The notes: generated by a model from the letters alone, not told the origin. A stretch of 64,000 bases of DNA from Cryobacterium melibiosiphilum (GCF_003602235.1 NZ_QZVS01000097.1:62001-126000); one strand, 5' to 3'; shown: positions 33,413 through 42,622, counted from the stretch's first letter. Numbers and translations are program-made.

Positions 33413-34947
33413 CGGCGCACTACCGGGGCAGCAGAGCGTTCGGTTTCCGGCAGGCGGTATTCGACATCGGCGAGGGCGGCCACGAAGTCCGCGTCGTGCG
33501 AGACCGCGACGACAGCGGTGCCACCGTCGATCAATTCCCCGAGGAACCGCACGATCTCCCGCCAGGTGCGAAAGTCCTGACCGAAGGTCGGTTCATCGAG
33601 CACCAGCAGTCCGGGCTGGGTGGCCAGCACCGTGCCGACCGACAGCCGTCGTTTCTCCCCGCCGGAGAGCGTGAACGGGTTGGCCTCGGCCAGGTGGTCG
33701 AGGCGGAGGCGCTGAAGCAGTTCGTCGATACGGGAGGTGATGACGGCATCCGTCAGCCCGAGCGCCCGCGGGCCCACGGCCAGTTCGGCCCGCACGGTCG
33801 CGGCGATGAGTTGATGCTCCGGGTCCTGGAAGACGGTCCCGATTCGGGTCAGCAAGTCCCGCGATTTCCAGCGGATGGGATCCCCGGCCGCACCGCGAGC
33901 GAACTCACGGCTCGCGACCACGCGTCCCGCCGTCGGCGTGAGCAGCCCGGCCAGGGTCAGCGCGAGGGTCGACTTTCCGGCGCCGTTTGGCCCGGTGATG
34001 GCCAGCGCCCGGCCGGCAACGATCTGCACGTCGATTCCGGAGGCGACCACCTGATTCGCCGATCGCGCAATCGACAGGGATCGGGCCTGAAGCAGCGGCT
34101 CGGGGCTCGAGGGTGATGCGCCCGGGGCCGTCGCGCGGGCGCGGGCGGGCAGCTGGTGGGCAACCCCGGGCACCCAGACCCCCGACTCGGCGAGATGTTC
34201 CCGCTGTCGCGCCAGGACGTCGCCGGGGGCCCCGTCGGCGAGCACTCCCCCGTCGCGGTCGAGCACGATGACGCGGTTGACGAGGTCCTGCCAGATCGAC
34301 ACCCGGTGTTCGATGACGAGAAAAGTCGCGTCAGACTGGTCGAGAACCCGCGCCACCGAGTCGCGCACTTCTTGCACTCCGGCGGGATCGAGGTTCGCGG
34401 TCGGTTCGTCGAGCAGCAGCAGGCCCGGGCGCATGGCGAGCACTCCGGCGAGGGCGAGCCGCTGCTTCTGGCCTCCGGACAGGGCCGAGGTGGGGTGGTT
34501 CAGGGGCAGGTTCAGACCCACCATGCGCAGGGCGGCCTCAACCCGGCGCCAGATTTCGTCGCGCGGAACACCGAGGTTTTCGCAACCGAAGGCGACGTCG
34601 TCGCCGACCCGCGCCAGGATGACCTGCGAATCGGGGTCCTGCAGGAGCAGGCCGACGCGGCCGCGGGCATGCATCGGGTCGCTCCCGTTGAGGAGCAGCT
34701 GGCCGCTGTGTTCGCCCTCGTCGTCACCGCCGAGCACCCCGGCGAGAGCGTGCACGAACGTCGACTTGCCCGAGCCGGAGGCCCCGAGCAGCAGCACGCG
34801 TTCGCCCGGTTCGATGCGCAGGTCGAGGTTGGAGACGGCCCAGGCGCGACGTCCGGCGTGCCGCCAGCCCCACCCGCGGGCGTCGATCGACGCGCCCGCA
34901 GCGGAACCGGATGCCGCGCGGCGGGCTTTCGAGGAATCGACGGTCAT
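33409..34947 (-). CDS. ykoD: ECF transporter ATPase, two fused ABC domains (YkoD)
   Basis: Protein of 512 residues containing two ABC ATPase domains: first with GASGSGKST and LSGGQKQRLALAGVLAMRP and Walker B LLLLDEPTANLDPAG; second with GPNGAGKSTLALTL and LSGGEKRRLSVGTVLATQP and LLVLDEPTFGQDF. This single-chain double ATPase is the usual form of YkoD, whereas most ECF transporters have EcfA1/A2 as separate chains. The ATG at 34947 gives an N-terminal about 25-residue Ala/Ser-rich leader before the first domain. Lies between ykoE (10 bases) and the T component (4-base overlap). Confidence 0.93.
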   Translation of the reverse strand: MTVDSSKARRAASGSAAGASIDARGWGWRHAGRRAWAVSNLDLRIEPGERVLLLGASGSGKSTFVHALAGVLGGDDEGEHSGQLLLNGSDPMHARGRVGLLLQDPDSQVILARVGDDVAFGCENLGVPRDEIWRRVEAALRMVGLNLPLNHPTSALSGGQKQRLALAGVLAMRPGLLLLDEPTANLDPAGVQEVRDSVARVLDQSDATFLVIEHRVSIWQDLVNRVIVLDRDGGVLADGAPGDVLARQREHLAESGVWVPGVAHQLPARARATAPGASPSSPEPLLQARSLSIARSANQVVASGIDVQIVAGRALAITGPNGAGKSTLALTLAGLLTPTAGRVVASREFARGAAGDPIRWKSRDLLTRIGTVFQDPEHQLIAATVRAELAVGPRALGLTDAVITSRIDELLQRLRLDHLAEANPFTLSGGEKRRLSVGTVLATQPGLLVLDEPTFGQDFRTWREIVRFLGELIDGGTAVVAVSHDADFVAALADVEYRLPETERSAAPVVRR

Positions 34948-34957
34948 GTCCGCCGGC

Positions 34958-35602
34958 CTACACGGCCGCCGTGCCGTCTCGTCCGGATGCGAATCGGCTG
35001 AGCGCTCCCGTGCGGGCCAGCCCCCTGAGCGCCAGCCAGGACAAGCCGCCCGCAACCACGACGCCGGAGATGATGGATGTCGCCATGTAGGTGCCCATGA
35101 ACAGGGCAGCAGAACCGGGGTACCAGAGGAGGAGGTCGGTGATGGTGAGCGCGATGCCCGCGCCGGCTCCGGCGAGCAGAGCGACGTAGGCGCGGTAGTT
35201 GCCGTAGAGGAACAGGGCGAAGACGAGCTCGGCACCGAGCCCCTGCGTCAGCCCGGAGACCAGCACGAGGCTGCCCCAGGCGTTGCCGCCGATGAGCGTC
35301 GCCACGAACGCGGCGAGCAGCTCGGTGTAGAGCGCAGCCCCGGGTTTGCGAATGATGAGACCGCCGAGCACGCCGGCAAACAACCACCCGCCGCCGAGCA
35401 GGCCCTGCAGTCCCGGCAGGAGGGGGGTCAGCAGACCGCCGAGCGGGTTGGAGGCCTGGTTCCAGACAACGAAGATGAGTCCGCTGGCGACACCGATAAT
35501 ACTGGCGACGACGATGTCCACGACACGCCAGCGAAAATTACGCGCGGCCTTGACCGGATTCGACAGGGAGGAGCTGGTGAGGAGGGTGGGTGTGGCGTGC
35601 AC
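34958..35602 (-). CDS. ykoE: ECF transporter S component for thiamine precursor (YkoE)
   Basis: Protein of 214 residues with six membrane segments, of the YkoE family of substrate-binding components: RWRVVDIVVASIIGVASGLI, GLIIRKPGAALYTELLAAFV and ALFLYGNYRAYVALLAGAGAG. YkoEDC systems import hydroxymethylpyrimidine for thiamine biosynthesis; the TPP riboswitch directly upstream fits this. The start is the GTG at 35602, with GGAAAGGG about 8 bases upstream; that site is partly buried in a hairpin (35607-35638). It is the first gene of a four-gene transcript. Confidence 0.93.
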   Translation of the reverse strand: MHATPTLLTSSSLSNPVKAARNFRWRVVDIVVASIIGVASGLIFVVWNQASNPLGGLLTPLLPGLQGLLGGGWLFAGVLGGLIIRKPGAALYTELLAAFVATLIGGNAWGSLVLVSGLTQGLGAELVFALFLYGNYRAYVALLAGAGAGIALTITDLLLWYPGSAALFMGTYMATSIISGVVVAGGLSWLALRGLARTGALSRFASGRDGTAAV

Positions 35603-35606
35603 TGTG

Positions 35607-35638
35607 CGTGCCCTTTCCGTAGGTGGAGTCGGGGCACG
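35607..35638 (-). promoter_or_regulatory. Hairpin that pairs the ykoE ribosome binding site (expression platform)
   Basis: On the RNA strand the 7-base arm cgtgccc (from 35638) pairs with gggcacg (to 35607) around an 18-base loop. The second arm includes the GGG of the ykoE GGAAAGGG site. It sits between the aptamer and the GTG start, so ligand binding could favour this masking structure. Confidence 0.5.
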
Positions 35639-35647
35639 GGTTAGAGA

Positions 35648-35738
35648 AGTCTCCCTGCGCTGGCATGATCCAGATCAGGTTCGACGGTCGAAGCCAAAGA
35701 AGCTTCCTCTCAGCCCGGTTCACCGGACTCCCGTGTTC
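35648..35738 (-). promoter_or_regulatory. TPP riboswitch (THI element)
   Basis: Minus-strand aptamer with the conserved blocks: CTGAGAGG followed after about 30 bases by CCTGATCTGGATCATGCCAG and then CGCAGGGA; the P1 stem begins GGGAG. The linker between the two helices is GCTTCTTTGGCTTC. The element sits between a TAGACT promoter and ykoE, and turns the operon off when thiamine pyrophosphate is abundant, judging from known thiamine riboswitches. Confidence 0.96.
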
Positions 35739-35744
35739 TCTTGG

Positions 35745-35750
35745 AGTCTA
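35745..35750 (-). promoter_or_regulatory. -10 element (TAGACT) of the riboswitch operon
   Basis: TAGACT about 12 bases before the riboswitch core starts, giving a leader RNA of about 135 bases to ykoE. Confidence 0.5.
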
Positions 35751-35772
35751 ACCCCACCCGGCGGCACCCGCG

Positions 35773-35808
35773 CGAATGTGACGCCGCCCGCACGGACGGC
35801 GTCATTCG
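35773..35808 (-). terminator. Candidate terminator after the gerW-like gene
   Basis: Arms cgaatgtgacgccg and cggcgtcattcg pair over 12 bases with a two-base bulge around an 8-base loop, between the GerW-like gene and the riboswitch promoter. It has no T run. Confidence 0.4.
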
Positions 35809-35830
35809 TGCGTGAGCGCGTCGCGCGGAC

Positions 35831-36160
35831 CTACTTCTTGAGGGCCCGCACGATGCGCGCGATCGCCCAGCCGACCGCCGACACGAACGGGATGCCCACG
35901 GCGAGCAGTGCAATCACGTTCGGTTCGAAGTGCACCCGTCCGCCGGACTTGAGGTAGGCGCCGATCGGGGCAGACATTCCGCCGCCGCCGCCGCCGCCCA
36001 TTCCGTCGGGCGACTCGGCGTCGCCGCCACCGCCGAAGCCGTAGTAGCTGACCGCGACCGGAACGATGGTGGTGCCGTCGATCTCGACGGGATCACCGTA
36101 AGCGGTCTTCACACCGGCGGAACGGGCATTTTCGGCAAGTTTGAGGGCAAGATTCGTCAT
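35831..36160 (-). CDS. GerW/YtfJ-like sporulation-type small protein
   Basis: Protein of 109 residues: ALKLAENARSAGVKTAYGDP, EIDGTTIVPVAVSYYGFGGG, a Gly-rich stretch, then GAYLKSGGRVHFEPN and one C-terminal membrane segment (VIALLAVGIPFVSAVGWAI). This is the GerW (YtfJ) family, found in Bacillus spores for germination but also in many non-sporulating actinobacteria, where its role is unknown; the name does not imply sporulation here. The ATG at 36160 is 9 bases after dinB; a GTG two codons upstream is the alternative start. Likely the last gene of the gat-dinB run. Confidence 0.8.
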   Translation of the reverse strand: MTNLALKLAENARSAGVKTAYGDPVEIDGTTIVPVAVSYYGFGGGGDAESPDGMGGGGGGGMSAPIGAYLKSGGRVHFEPNVIALLAVGIPFVSAVGWAIARIVRALKK

Positions 36161-36169
36161 GCCCACAGG

Positions 36170-37420
36170 TTACCCCCCGGCTTCCGGATTCGGACCCGGC
36201 GAACTCTGGCGAGGTTTCAACAGGGACGCGGGCTGCACGGCCCCGCGGCCGAACCGATCCGACACCGAATCGACCGCTTTCTCTGCCGCACGCCAGTCGT
36301 CGTCCGGGTCCCAGAGTGCCAGCCCCTGCCCGTCGCTGTCGCTGAGCTGCTCCACCCGCACGCCGATCAGGCGCACCCGGATGCCGTGGGCCGCCAGGGT
36401 CTCAAAGCTCACGACCGCTTCCTCATAGATCCGGCGGCCCACATTGGTGGGCTCCGCGAGGGTGCGGGACCGGGTCACCGTGCTGAAGTCGGTGTACCGC
36501 AGTTTGAGCGACACGGCACGGCCCACGAGACCGGCCCGCCGCAGGCGAACGGCCACGTCGTCGCACTGGCGCAGCAGTTCGCTGCGCAACCGGGCGACAT
36601 CCGTCACGTCGTGTTCGAAAGTCACCTCGCGGCCGACGCTTTTTTCCTCGCGTTCCACCGTGACCGTGCGGGGGTCCTGGCCCCAGGCGAGGTCGTGCAG
36701 CTTGCGGCCGGCCGCCTCACCGATGCGGCTCTGCAGGGTGGCCAGCGGCGTCTTCGCGATGTCGCCGATGGTGCGGAGGCCGAGCCGGGTGAGGGCCTCT
36801 TCGGTCGCGGCTCCCACCCCCCAGAGCGCGGTCACGGGCAGCGGATGCAAAAAACCGATGGTGTCTTCGGCCGGAATCACGAGCAGGCCGTTCGGCTTGG
36901 AGAGTCCCGAAGCCAGCTTGGCCACGAACTTGGTCGCCGCGGCCCCGACCGAACAGACCAGGCCGGTCTCGGCGAACACCCGGGCGCGAATGAGCTCACC
37001 GATCACCGCGGGCGACCCGTGCAGGCGGCGGGCGCCGGCCACATCGAGAAAGGCCTCGTCGATGCCGAGACGCTCGACGAGGGGCGTGAAGTCGTCGAAG
37101 ATCGCCATGACCTTCGCCGAGTAGTGCTGGTAGGCCCCCATGTGCGGTTCGAGCACGACGGCGTTCGGGCAGCGCCGCAGCGCGAGGGCCATCGGCATGG
37201 CCGAGTTGACCCCGTAGCCGCGGGCGATGTAGTTCGCGGCGGTCACCACCGACCGGCCCGACCGGTGGCCGACGACCACCGGCTGGGAGGCATATTCGGG
37301 GTGGTCAAGCAGTTCGACGGACACGAAGAACGCGTCGAGGTCGATGTGCAGTACCGTCGCCGAGCTGTCGTCGACGGGTGTGGTCGTGACCTGTCGGCCG
37401 CTACCGTCCTGTCTGCCCAT
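36170..37420 (-). CDS. dinB: DNA polymerase IV
   Basis: Protein of 416 residues, Y-family polymerase. LHIDLDAFFVSVELL holds the first catalytic Asp and steric-gate region, then RSVVTAANYIARGYGVNSAM, RLGIDEAFLDVAG with the Asp-Glu pair, and the little-finger region with LRYTDFSTVTRSR. It bypasses DNA lesions with low fidelity. The end RQSSPGPNPEAGG lacks a clear QLxLF clamp-binding box. The N-terminus has about 22 extra residues before LHIDLDAFF. It lies between the VIT/ferritin gene (41-base gap) and the GerW-like gene (9 bases). Confidence 0.95.
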   Translation of the reverse strand: MGRQDGSGRQVTTTPVDDSSATVLHIDLDAFFVSVELLDHPEYASQPVVVGHRSGRSVVTAANYIARGYGVNSAMPMALALRRCPNAVVLEPHMGAYQHYSAKVMAIFDDFTPLVERLGIDEAFLDVAGARRLHGSPAVIGELIRARVFAETGLVCSVGAAATKFVAKLASGLSKPNGLLVIPAEDTIGFLHPLPVTALWGVGAATEEALTRLGLRTIGDIAKTPLATLQSRIGEAAGRKLHDLAWGQDPRTVTVEREEKSVGREVTFEHDVTDVARLRSELLRQCDDVAVRLRRAGLVGRAVSLKLRYTDFSTVTRSRTLAEPTNVGRRIYEEAVVSFETLAAHGIRVRLIGVRVEQLSDSDGQGLALWDPDDDWRAAEKAVDSVSDRFGRGAVQPASLLKPRQSSPGPNPEAGG

Positions 37421-37461
37421 ACCAGACCCTCATCCTTCCCATCCCCGCCGGTGGCCGCAGA

Positions 37462-38562
37462 TTAGCCCAGTGTCGTGCCGAACGCGAGGCCGAGGAGGTA
37501 GGTGACCGCGGCGGCGCCGAGCCCGATCGCCAGCTGGCGCAGCGCCCGGGCGAGCGGCGGGCCGCCCGAGAGCAGGCCCACGACGGCGCCGGTCGCCAGC
37601 AGGGCAAGGCCCACGAGCACGGTCGCGAGGACGATCGCGGCAATACCGGTCATCCCGAACAGATACGGCAGCACCGGCAGCAGGGCACCCGACGCGAAGA
37701 AGCAGAAACTCGACGTGGCGGCGCCGATGCCGGTTCCGATGGCTTCGTGCTCGTCGACGACGGGCACGGTGGCCCGGCCACGAACCTCGATCGGGCCCGT
37801 GGCGACGGCCACGGTGCGCAGCACCTCACGGGCGTGTGCTTCGGCCTTCTCGGGAGACATTCCCCGGGCACGGTAGACGAGGGTGAGCTCATTCGCCGCG
37901 AGGTCGAGGTGGGCCAGCACGGTGCGGTCGGTGGGGTTCGGCGTGGAGGCCTCGAGCAGCTCCCGCTGGGACCGCACCGACACGTATTCCCCGGCGCCCA
38001 TCGACAGGGCGCCGGCCAGCAGGCCGGCGATACCGGTGAACAGGATTGTGGCCGGCGCCACGCCAGTGGCCCCGATGCCGAGCACCAGGGCGAGGTTGCT
38101 GACCAGGCCGTCGTTCACGCCGAAGACGGCCGCGCGAAACGTGCCCGACAGACGCTTGCGTCCGCGGGCCGCGAGGCCCCGCACGACCTCCTCGTGAATC
38201 GTCTCGTCGGCGGCCATCGCGCTCGTCGCGTCGCGATCGCCGTCATAGGGTGACCGCGACTCGGCCCGCTGGGCGAGCGCGAGCACGAAGACCGAGCCGA
38301 AACGCCGAGCGAGCAGCCCGAGAAAACGGGAGTGCAGCGCTCCGCGTTTGGGAGATCCGACCCGGTCGCCGAGCAGCTCCCGCCAGTGCTGTTCGTGGCG
38401 CCCCTCGGCATCGGCGAGGGCCAGCAGAATCTCCCGCTCCTCCCCCGCCCGCCGGGCGGCCAGGTCGCGGTACACCGCCGCCTCGGCCTGCTCATCGGCC
38501 AGATACCGGCGCCAGCGACGGATGTCCGCGCCACTCGGCGTACGGGTCGTCACGTCGCTCAC
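37462..38562 (-). CDS. Ferritin-like/VIT1 fusion metal transporter (MbfA-like)
   Basis: Protein of 366 residues. Residues 20-140 are a four-helix ferritin-like region with iron-ligand-type residues (ADEQAEAAVYRDLA, ADAEGRHEQHWRELLGD, MAADETIHEEVVRGL), followed by the VIT1/CCC1 membrane domain: FGVNDGLVSNLALVLGIG, GAGEYVSVRSQRELLE, and five membrane segments. In rhizobia, MbfA with the same arrangement exports iron. The start overlaps the preceding small gene by 4 bases. Its substrate is likely Fe(II) or Mn(II); the fusion is known from other bacteria. Confidence 0.92.
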   Translation of the reverse strand: MSDVTTRTPSGADIRRWRRYLADEQAEAAVYRDLAARRAGEEREILLALADAEGRHEQHWRELLGDRVGSPKRGALHSRFLGLLARRFGSVFVLALAQRAESRSPYDGDRDATSAMAADETIHEEVVRGLAARGRKRLSGTFRAAVFGVNDGLVSNLALVLGIGATGVAPATILFTGIAGLLAGALSMGAGEYVSVRSQRELLEASTPNPTDRTVLAHLDLAANELTLVYRARGMSPEKAEAHAREVLRTVAVATGPIEVRGRATVPVVDEHEAIGTGIGAATSSFCFFASGALLPVLPYLFGMTGIAAIVLATVLVGLALLATGAVVGLLSGGPPLARALRQLAIGLGAAAVTYLLGLAFGTTLG

Positions 38563-38918
38563 GACGCGGGCTGCCCGGTGCCTGGCCGGTCGGAGCCCGG
38601 CAGGCCCGAGTCCGGCGCCGCTTCCAGCAGGCCTTGCGGGACAACGGCAGACTCATGCGGGCCCGACCCGTCGAGGCCGTAGAACGGTTCCTCGAACTGC
38701 ACCTCCCAGCTCGCCTCACGACGGGTGGTGGGCGCGTAGAACGCCGACCCACTCAACTCACCGGGCGCGACGATCACCCCGATCGGGTCCTCCGCGAGGG
38801 AGTCGGGAAACCGGGTACGGTCGAGGCGCACGATCACCTGCACGCCGACGCCGAACCGCACGCCCGAGGGCGCGCCGTTCGAGTCGGGCCCGGTTCCGGG
38901 GTCACGCCGCATCCACAT
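38559..38918 (-). CDS. Small soluble protein in the gat cluster, unknown
   Basis: Protein of 119 residues without membrane segments; the core is FGVGVQVIVRLDRTRFPDSL, IGVIVAPGELSGSAFYAP and SWEVQFEEPFYGLDG, all with a strand-rich pattern, ending in a Pro/Gly/Asp-rich tail. I do not recognise the family, but it is translationally linked: it starts three bases after the gatB stop and its end overlaps the next gene by 4 bases. Such a position between gatB and other genes suggests it is real; its job is unknown. Confidence 0.7.
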   Translation of the reverse strand: MWMRRDPGTGPDSNGAPSGVRFGVGVQVIVRLDRTRFPDSLAEDPIGVIVAPGELSGSAFYAPTTRREASWEVQFEEPFYGLDGSGPHESAVVPQGLLEAAPDSGLPGSDRPGTGQPAS

Positions 38919-38921
38919 TCG

Positions 38922-40442
38922 CTACTCGACCGATCCGGACTCGGCCGTTCCGGCGCGTTCGAGAACGAGCTCGCGCACGCGGGCGGCATCCGCTTGACCA
39001 CGCATGGCCTTCATGACCGCGCCGATCACGGCGCCGGCGGCCTGCAGCTTGCCGTCGCGAATCTTGGCGAGCACGTCGGGCTGCTTGCTGAGGGCTTCGT
39101 CGATGGCGGCGATGAGTGCGCCGTCGTCGGAAACTACCGCGAGGCCGCGTGAGGCGACGACCTCGGCGGGGGTGCCTTCGCCGGCGATGACGCCCTCGAG
39201 CACCTGGCGGGCCAGGCGGTCGGTCAGGGTGCCGGCCTCGACGAGCGCGATCAGCGCGGCCAACTGAGCGGGCTGCACGAGGGAATCCGCGGCGACACCG
39301 GCCGCGTTGGCGAGGCGGGCGATCTCGCCGGTCCACCATTTGCGGGCGGACTGGGCGGAGGCCCCAGCGGCGACGGTCGCCTCGACGGCGTCCATCAGGT
39401 CGGAGTTGACGACGTCCTGGAACTCGAGGTTCGCGAAGCCCCAGTCGGCCTGCAGGCGCTTGCGGCGGGCCGCGGGCGGTTCGGGCAGGGTCAGGCGCAG
39501 CTCTTCGACCCATTCGCGCGACGGCGCCATGGGCACCAGGTCGGGCTCGGGAAAGTAACGGTAGTCGTCAGCGTCGCTCTTGGGGCGGCCGGCGCTCGTG
39601 ATGCCGGTGTCCTCGTGCCAGTGCCGGGTCTCCTGCGTGATGGTGCCGCCAGCGTGGAGCACGGCGGCCTGGCGCTGGATTTCGTAGCGCACGGCACGTT
39701 CGACGCTGCGCAGCGAGTTGACGTTCTTGGTCTCGGTGCGGGTACCGAGCACCTTCGAGCCGCGCGGACGCAGCGACACGTTCGCGTCGCAGCGCACGTT
39801 GCCCTCTTCCATCCGGGCGTTGGAGACGCCGAGGGCCTTGGCGATCTCGCGGATGCCGGCGACGTAGGTGCGGCCGATTTCGGGGGCGTCGTGTTCGGCG
39901 CCCTCGATCATCTGGGTGACGATCTCGACGAGCGGCACGCCGCCGCGGTTGTAGTCGACGAGGGAGTAGTCGGCGCCCTGGATGCGGCCCGTCGAGCCGC
40001 CCATGTGGGTGAGCTTGCCGGCGTCGTCCTCCATGTGGGCGCGTTCGATCTCGACGGTGACCAGGCGACCGCTTTCGAGTTCGATGGTCAGCGAGCCGTC
40101 GTGGCAGATCGGGTCGTCGTACTGGCTGGTCTGGAAGTTCTTCGCCGTGTCGGGGTAGAAGTAGTTCTTGCGGGCGAAGCGGGAGTGCTCGGCGATCTCA
40201 CAGCCGAGGGCGAGGCCCAGACGGATGCTGGACTCGATCGCCTTGTGGTTCACCTGCGGGAGGCCACCGGGCAAGCCGAGGCAGGTCGGGCAGGTGTTCG
40301 TGTTGGCGCCGGAGCCGAATTCGTTGGCGCAGCCGCAGAACATCTTGGTCTTGGTGTTGAGCTCGACGTGCACCTCGAAGCCGAGAACCGGCTCGAACAG
40401 CTCGAGGGCCTTGTCGTAATCCATCAGTTCGGGCTTGGCCAT
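38922..40442 (-). CDS. gatB: Aspartyl/glutamyl-tRNA amidotransferase subunit B
   Basis: Protein of 506 residues, about the usual GatB length. Conserved blocks include [62 protein letters not shown] and the C-terminal YqeY-like tail domain [20 protein letters not shown]. It binds misacylated Glu-tRNA(Gln) (and Asp-tRNA(Asn)), and with GatA and GatC converts it using glutamine ammonia. Here its start overlaps the gatA stop by 1 base. Genes gatC-gatA-gatB are in order in one transcript. Confidence 0.98.
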   Translation of the reverse strand: MAKPELMDYDKALELFEPVLGFEVHVELNTKTKMFCGCANEFGSGANTNTCPTCLGLPGGLPQVNHKAIESSIRLGLALGCEIAEHSRFARKNYFYPDTAKNFQTSQYDDPICHDGSLTIELESGRLVTVEIERAHMEDDAGKLTHMGGSTGRIQGADYSLVDYNRGGVPLVEIVTQMIEGAEHDAPEIGRTYVAGIREIAKALGVSNARMEEGNVRCDANVSLRPRGSKVLGTRTETKNVNSLRSVERAVRYEIQRQAAVLHAGGTITQETRHWHEDTGITSAGRPKSDADDYRYFPEPDLVPMAPSREWVEELRLTLPEPPAARRKRLQADWGFANLEFQDVVNSDLMDAVEATVAAGASAQSARKWWTGEIARLANAAGVAADSLVQPAQLAALIALVEAGTLTDRLARQVLEGVIAGEGTPAEVVASRGLAVVSDDGALIAAIDEALSKQPDVLAKIRDGKLQAAGAVIGAVMKAMRGQADAARVRELVLERAGTAESGSVE

Positions 40443-41980
40443 CAGATGGCTCCCTTTGCGGTTGTGGCCAGCGCGAGCGCCGGAGCCTGGTCGAGCATGG
40501 TGTGACCCCAGGTCGCTTCGAGCAGCTGCTCGATCGCGGCGCCGTAGGTGTAGAGGCGGGCATCCGCTCGCGCGGGCGCCATGATCTGTAGACCGACGGG
40601 CAGGCCGTCTTCGGGGGCGAGTCCGATCGGGATGCTCATGCCGGGCACTCCGGCGAGGTTGGCCGGGATGGTGGTGATGTCGTTCAGGTACATCGCCATC
40701 GGGTCTTCGAGCTTCTCGCCGAACTTGAACGCGGTGGTCGGCGCGCTCGGGGAGACCAGGATGTCGACCTGGTCGAAGGCGGCGGCGAAGTCGCGCTGGA
40801 TGAGGGTGCGTACCTTCTGGGCGCTGCCGTAGTAGGCGTCGTAGTAGCCGGTGCTGAGGGCGTAGGTGCCGAGTATGATGCGGCGCTTGACCTCGGGGCC
40901 GAAACCGGCCTCGCGGGTGGCGGCCATCACGTGCTCGCTCGTGAGCGATCCTTCGGCCGGGTCGACGCGGATGCCGAAGCGCACGGAGTCGAAGCGGGCG
41001 AGGTTGCTCGAGGCTTCCGCCGGAAGGATCAGGTAGTACGCCGCGACGGCGTACTCGAAGTTCGGGGCGGAGACCTCGGTGATCTCGGCGCCGGCGGCGG
41101 TCAGCAGCGCGAGGGTCTCGGTGAAACGCTGGGTGACGCCGGCCTGGAAGCCGGAGCCGGAGAGCTCCTTGATGACACCGACGCGCACGCCCTTGAGGGC
41201 GCCGTCTTTGAGTCCCGCCGTGGCCGCTGCGGCCATGGAGGGCCAGGCATCCGTCAGCGACGTCGAGTCGAGCGGGTCGTGGCCGCCGATCACGTCGTGC
41301 AGCAGGGCGGCGTCGAAGACCGTGCGGGAGACCGGACCGACTTGGTCGAGGCTCGAGGCGAGGGCGATCGCGCCGTAGCGGGAGACCGCGCCGTAGGTGG
41401 GCTTGACGCCGACCGAGCCGGTGACGGCGGCGGGCTGGCGGATCGATCCGCCGGTGTCGCTGCCGAGGGCGAGCGGCGCCTGGAAGGAGGCGACGGCCGC
41501 GGCCGAGCCACCGCCGGACCCGCCGGGGATGCGGTCGCGGTCCCAGGGGTTGCGGGTGACGCCGTAAGCGGAGTGCTCAGTGGAGGAGCCCATCGCGAAC
41601 TCGTCCATGTTGGTCTTGCCGAGCGGGATCAGGTCGGCGGCGCGCAGGCGTCGGACGACGGTCGCGTCGTAGGGCGGCACCCAGCCTTCGAGGATCTTGG
41701 AGCCGGCCGTGGTCGGCATGTCGAGGGTCGTGAGCACGTCTTTGATCGCGATCGGCACGCCGGCGAGCGGACCGAGCTCTTCGCCGGCGGCGCGGCGGGC
41801 GTCGATGCGGGCGGCGGTGGCGAGCGCAGCGTCGGCGGCGACGTACAGGAACGCGTGCAGGTCGGTGTCGACGGCGGTGATCTGGTCGAGGTGGGCCTGG
41901 GTGGCTTCGACGGCGCTCACGGACTTGTCCTGCAGGCGGGAGCTCAGCTCGGCGGCGGTGAGGCGGATGAGTTCGGTCAT
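40442..41980 (-). CDS. gatA: Aspartyl/glutamyl-tRNA amidotransferase subunit A
   Basis: Protein of 512 residues of the amidase-signature family: [20 protein letters not shown] carries the catalytic Lys, [20 protein letters not shown] the Ser of the cis-Ser-Ser-Lys triad, and [20 protein letters not shown] the second Ser. It liberates ammonia from glutamine for the GatB active site. It starts 2 bases after gatC's stop codon region and shares its last base with gatB. All catalytic residues are present. Confidence 0.98.
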   Translation of the reverse strand: MTELIRLTAAELSSRLQDKSVSAVEATQAHLDQITAVDTDLHAFLYVAADAALATAARIDARRAAGEELGPLAGVPIAIKDVLTTLDMPTTAGSKILEGWVPPYDATVVRRLRAADLIPLGKTNMDEFAMGSSTEHSAYGVTRNPWDRDRIPGGSGGGSAAAVASFQAPLALGSDTGGSIRQPAAVTGSVGVKPTYGAVSRYGAIALASSLDQVGPVSRTVFDAALLHDVIGGHDPLDSTSLTDAWPSMAAAATAGLKDGALKGVRVGVIKELSGSGFQAGVTQRFTETLALLTAAGAEITEVSAPNFEYAVAAYYLILPAEASSNLARFDSVRFGIRVDPAEGSLTSEHVMAATREAGFGPEVKRRIILGTYALSTGYYDAYYGSAQKVRTLIQRDFAAAFDQVDILVSPSAPTTAFKFGEKLEDPMAMYLNDITTIPANLAGVPGMSIPIGLAPEDGLPVGLQIMAPARADARLYTYGAAIEQLLEATWGHTMLDQAPALALATTAKGAI

Positions 41981-41982
41981 GG

Positions 41983-42279
41983 TTACTCCTCGTCCAGGAT
42001 GGCGGGCACCCGGAATTTGTCGCCGGCGCGCGCGGGCGCACCGGACAGGGCCTGCTCGACAGAAAGCGAGGGGACGACGACGTCTTCACGGAACACGTTG
42101 GTCAGCGGCATCGGGTGGCTAGTCGCCGGCACGTCGCTGGTGGCGACTTCTTGCACCTTGGCGACGGAGTCGACGATCTGGCCGAGGTCGAGGGTGAGGT
42201 TCGTGATCTCTTCCGGACTGAGGTCGATCCGGGCGAGGTTCGCCAGATGGGCGACCTGCTCGGCCGTGATTGCAGACAT
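41983..42279 (-). CDS. gatC: Aspartyl/glutamyl-tRNA amidotransferase subunit C
   Basis: Protein of 98 residues, starting [20 protein letters not shown] and ending in [12 protein letters not shown], both GatC hallmarks. It is the small chaperone-like subunit that links GatA and GatB. The ATG at 42279 has TTGGAG at a short spacing. It opens the gatCAB cluster; upstream is the repeat-rich spacer that reaches ligA. Confidence 0.97.
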   Translation of the reverse strand: MSAITAEQVAHLANLARIDLSPEEITNLTLDLGQIVDSVAKVQEVATSDVPATSHPMPLTNVFREDVVVPSLSVEQALSGAPARAGDKFRVPAILDEE

Positions 42280-42545
42280 GTTGCTCCAATGAACTGGTGG
42301 GGAACCTCAATTCTAAAGGAGGCGGCCGGGGGCGCGGGCCGCGTAGCCTGCGCGAGGTGCGTGCGGGCGGTGGGTGCGGCATCCGTCGGTTCGGCGGCGG
42401 ATGCGGCAGCGCGGCCAGCCAGCGGACGCTGCGGGTCAGGGGCTGCCGCGCAGCGGACCCTGAGCGGGGACAGACGGAAAGCTGCTTAATATTCCTCAGG
42501 AGAACGGGCATCGTAGACACCTTGCGTCGGCCGAATACAGGCCAT

Positions 42546-42594
42546 GGGGCCATCTCTGACACCTCGCGCACGAAGTGTCACAGAGCGCCCCTTG
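42546..42594. repeat. TGACAC palindrome repeat, copy 1
   Basis: 49-base unit with the hairpin tgacacctcg - cgca - cgaagtgtca (10 base pairs, one mismatch) followed by gcgccccttg. Copy 3 at 42691-42739 matches it with only a few changes; copy 2 at 42649 is a partial one. Confidence 0.8.
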
Positions 42595-42622
42595 GGGTCG
42601 ATGTCACCGCCGCGACGTGGCG

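Noticed and set aside
35831..36160. Evidence that the organism forms spores (GerW-like gene)
   Set aside because: The family is common in non-sporulating actinobacteria, so the gene does not show sporulation.
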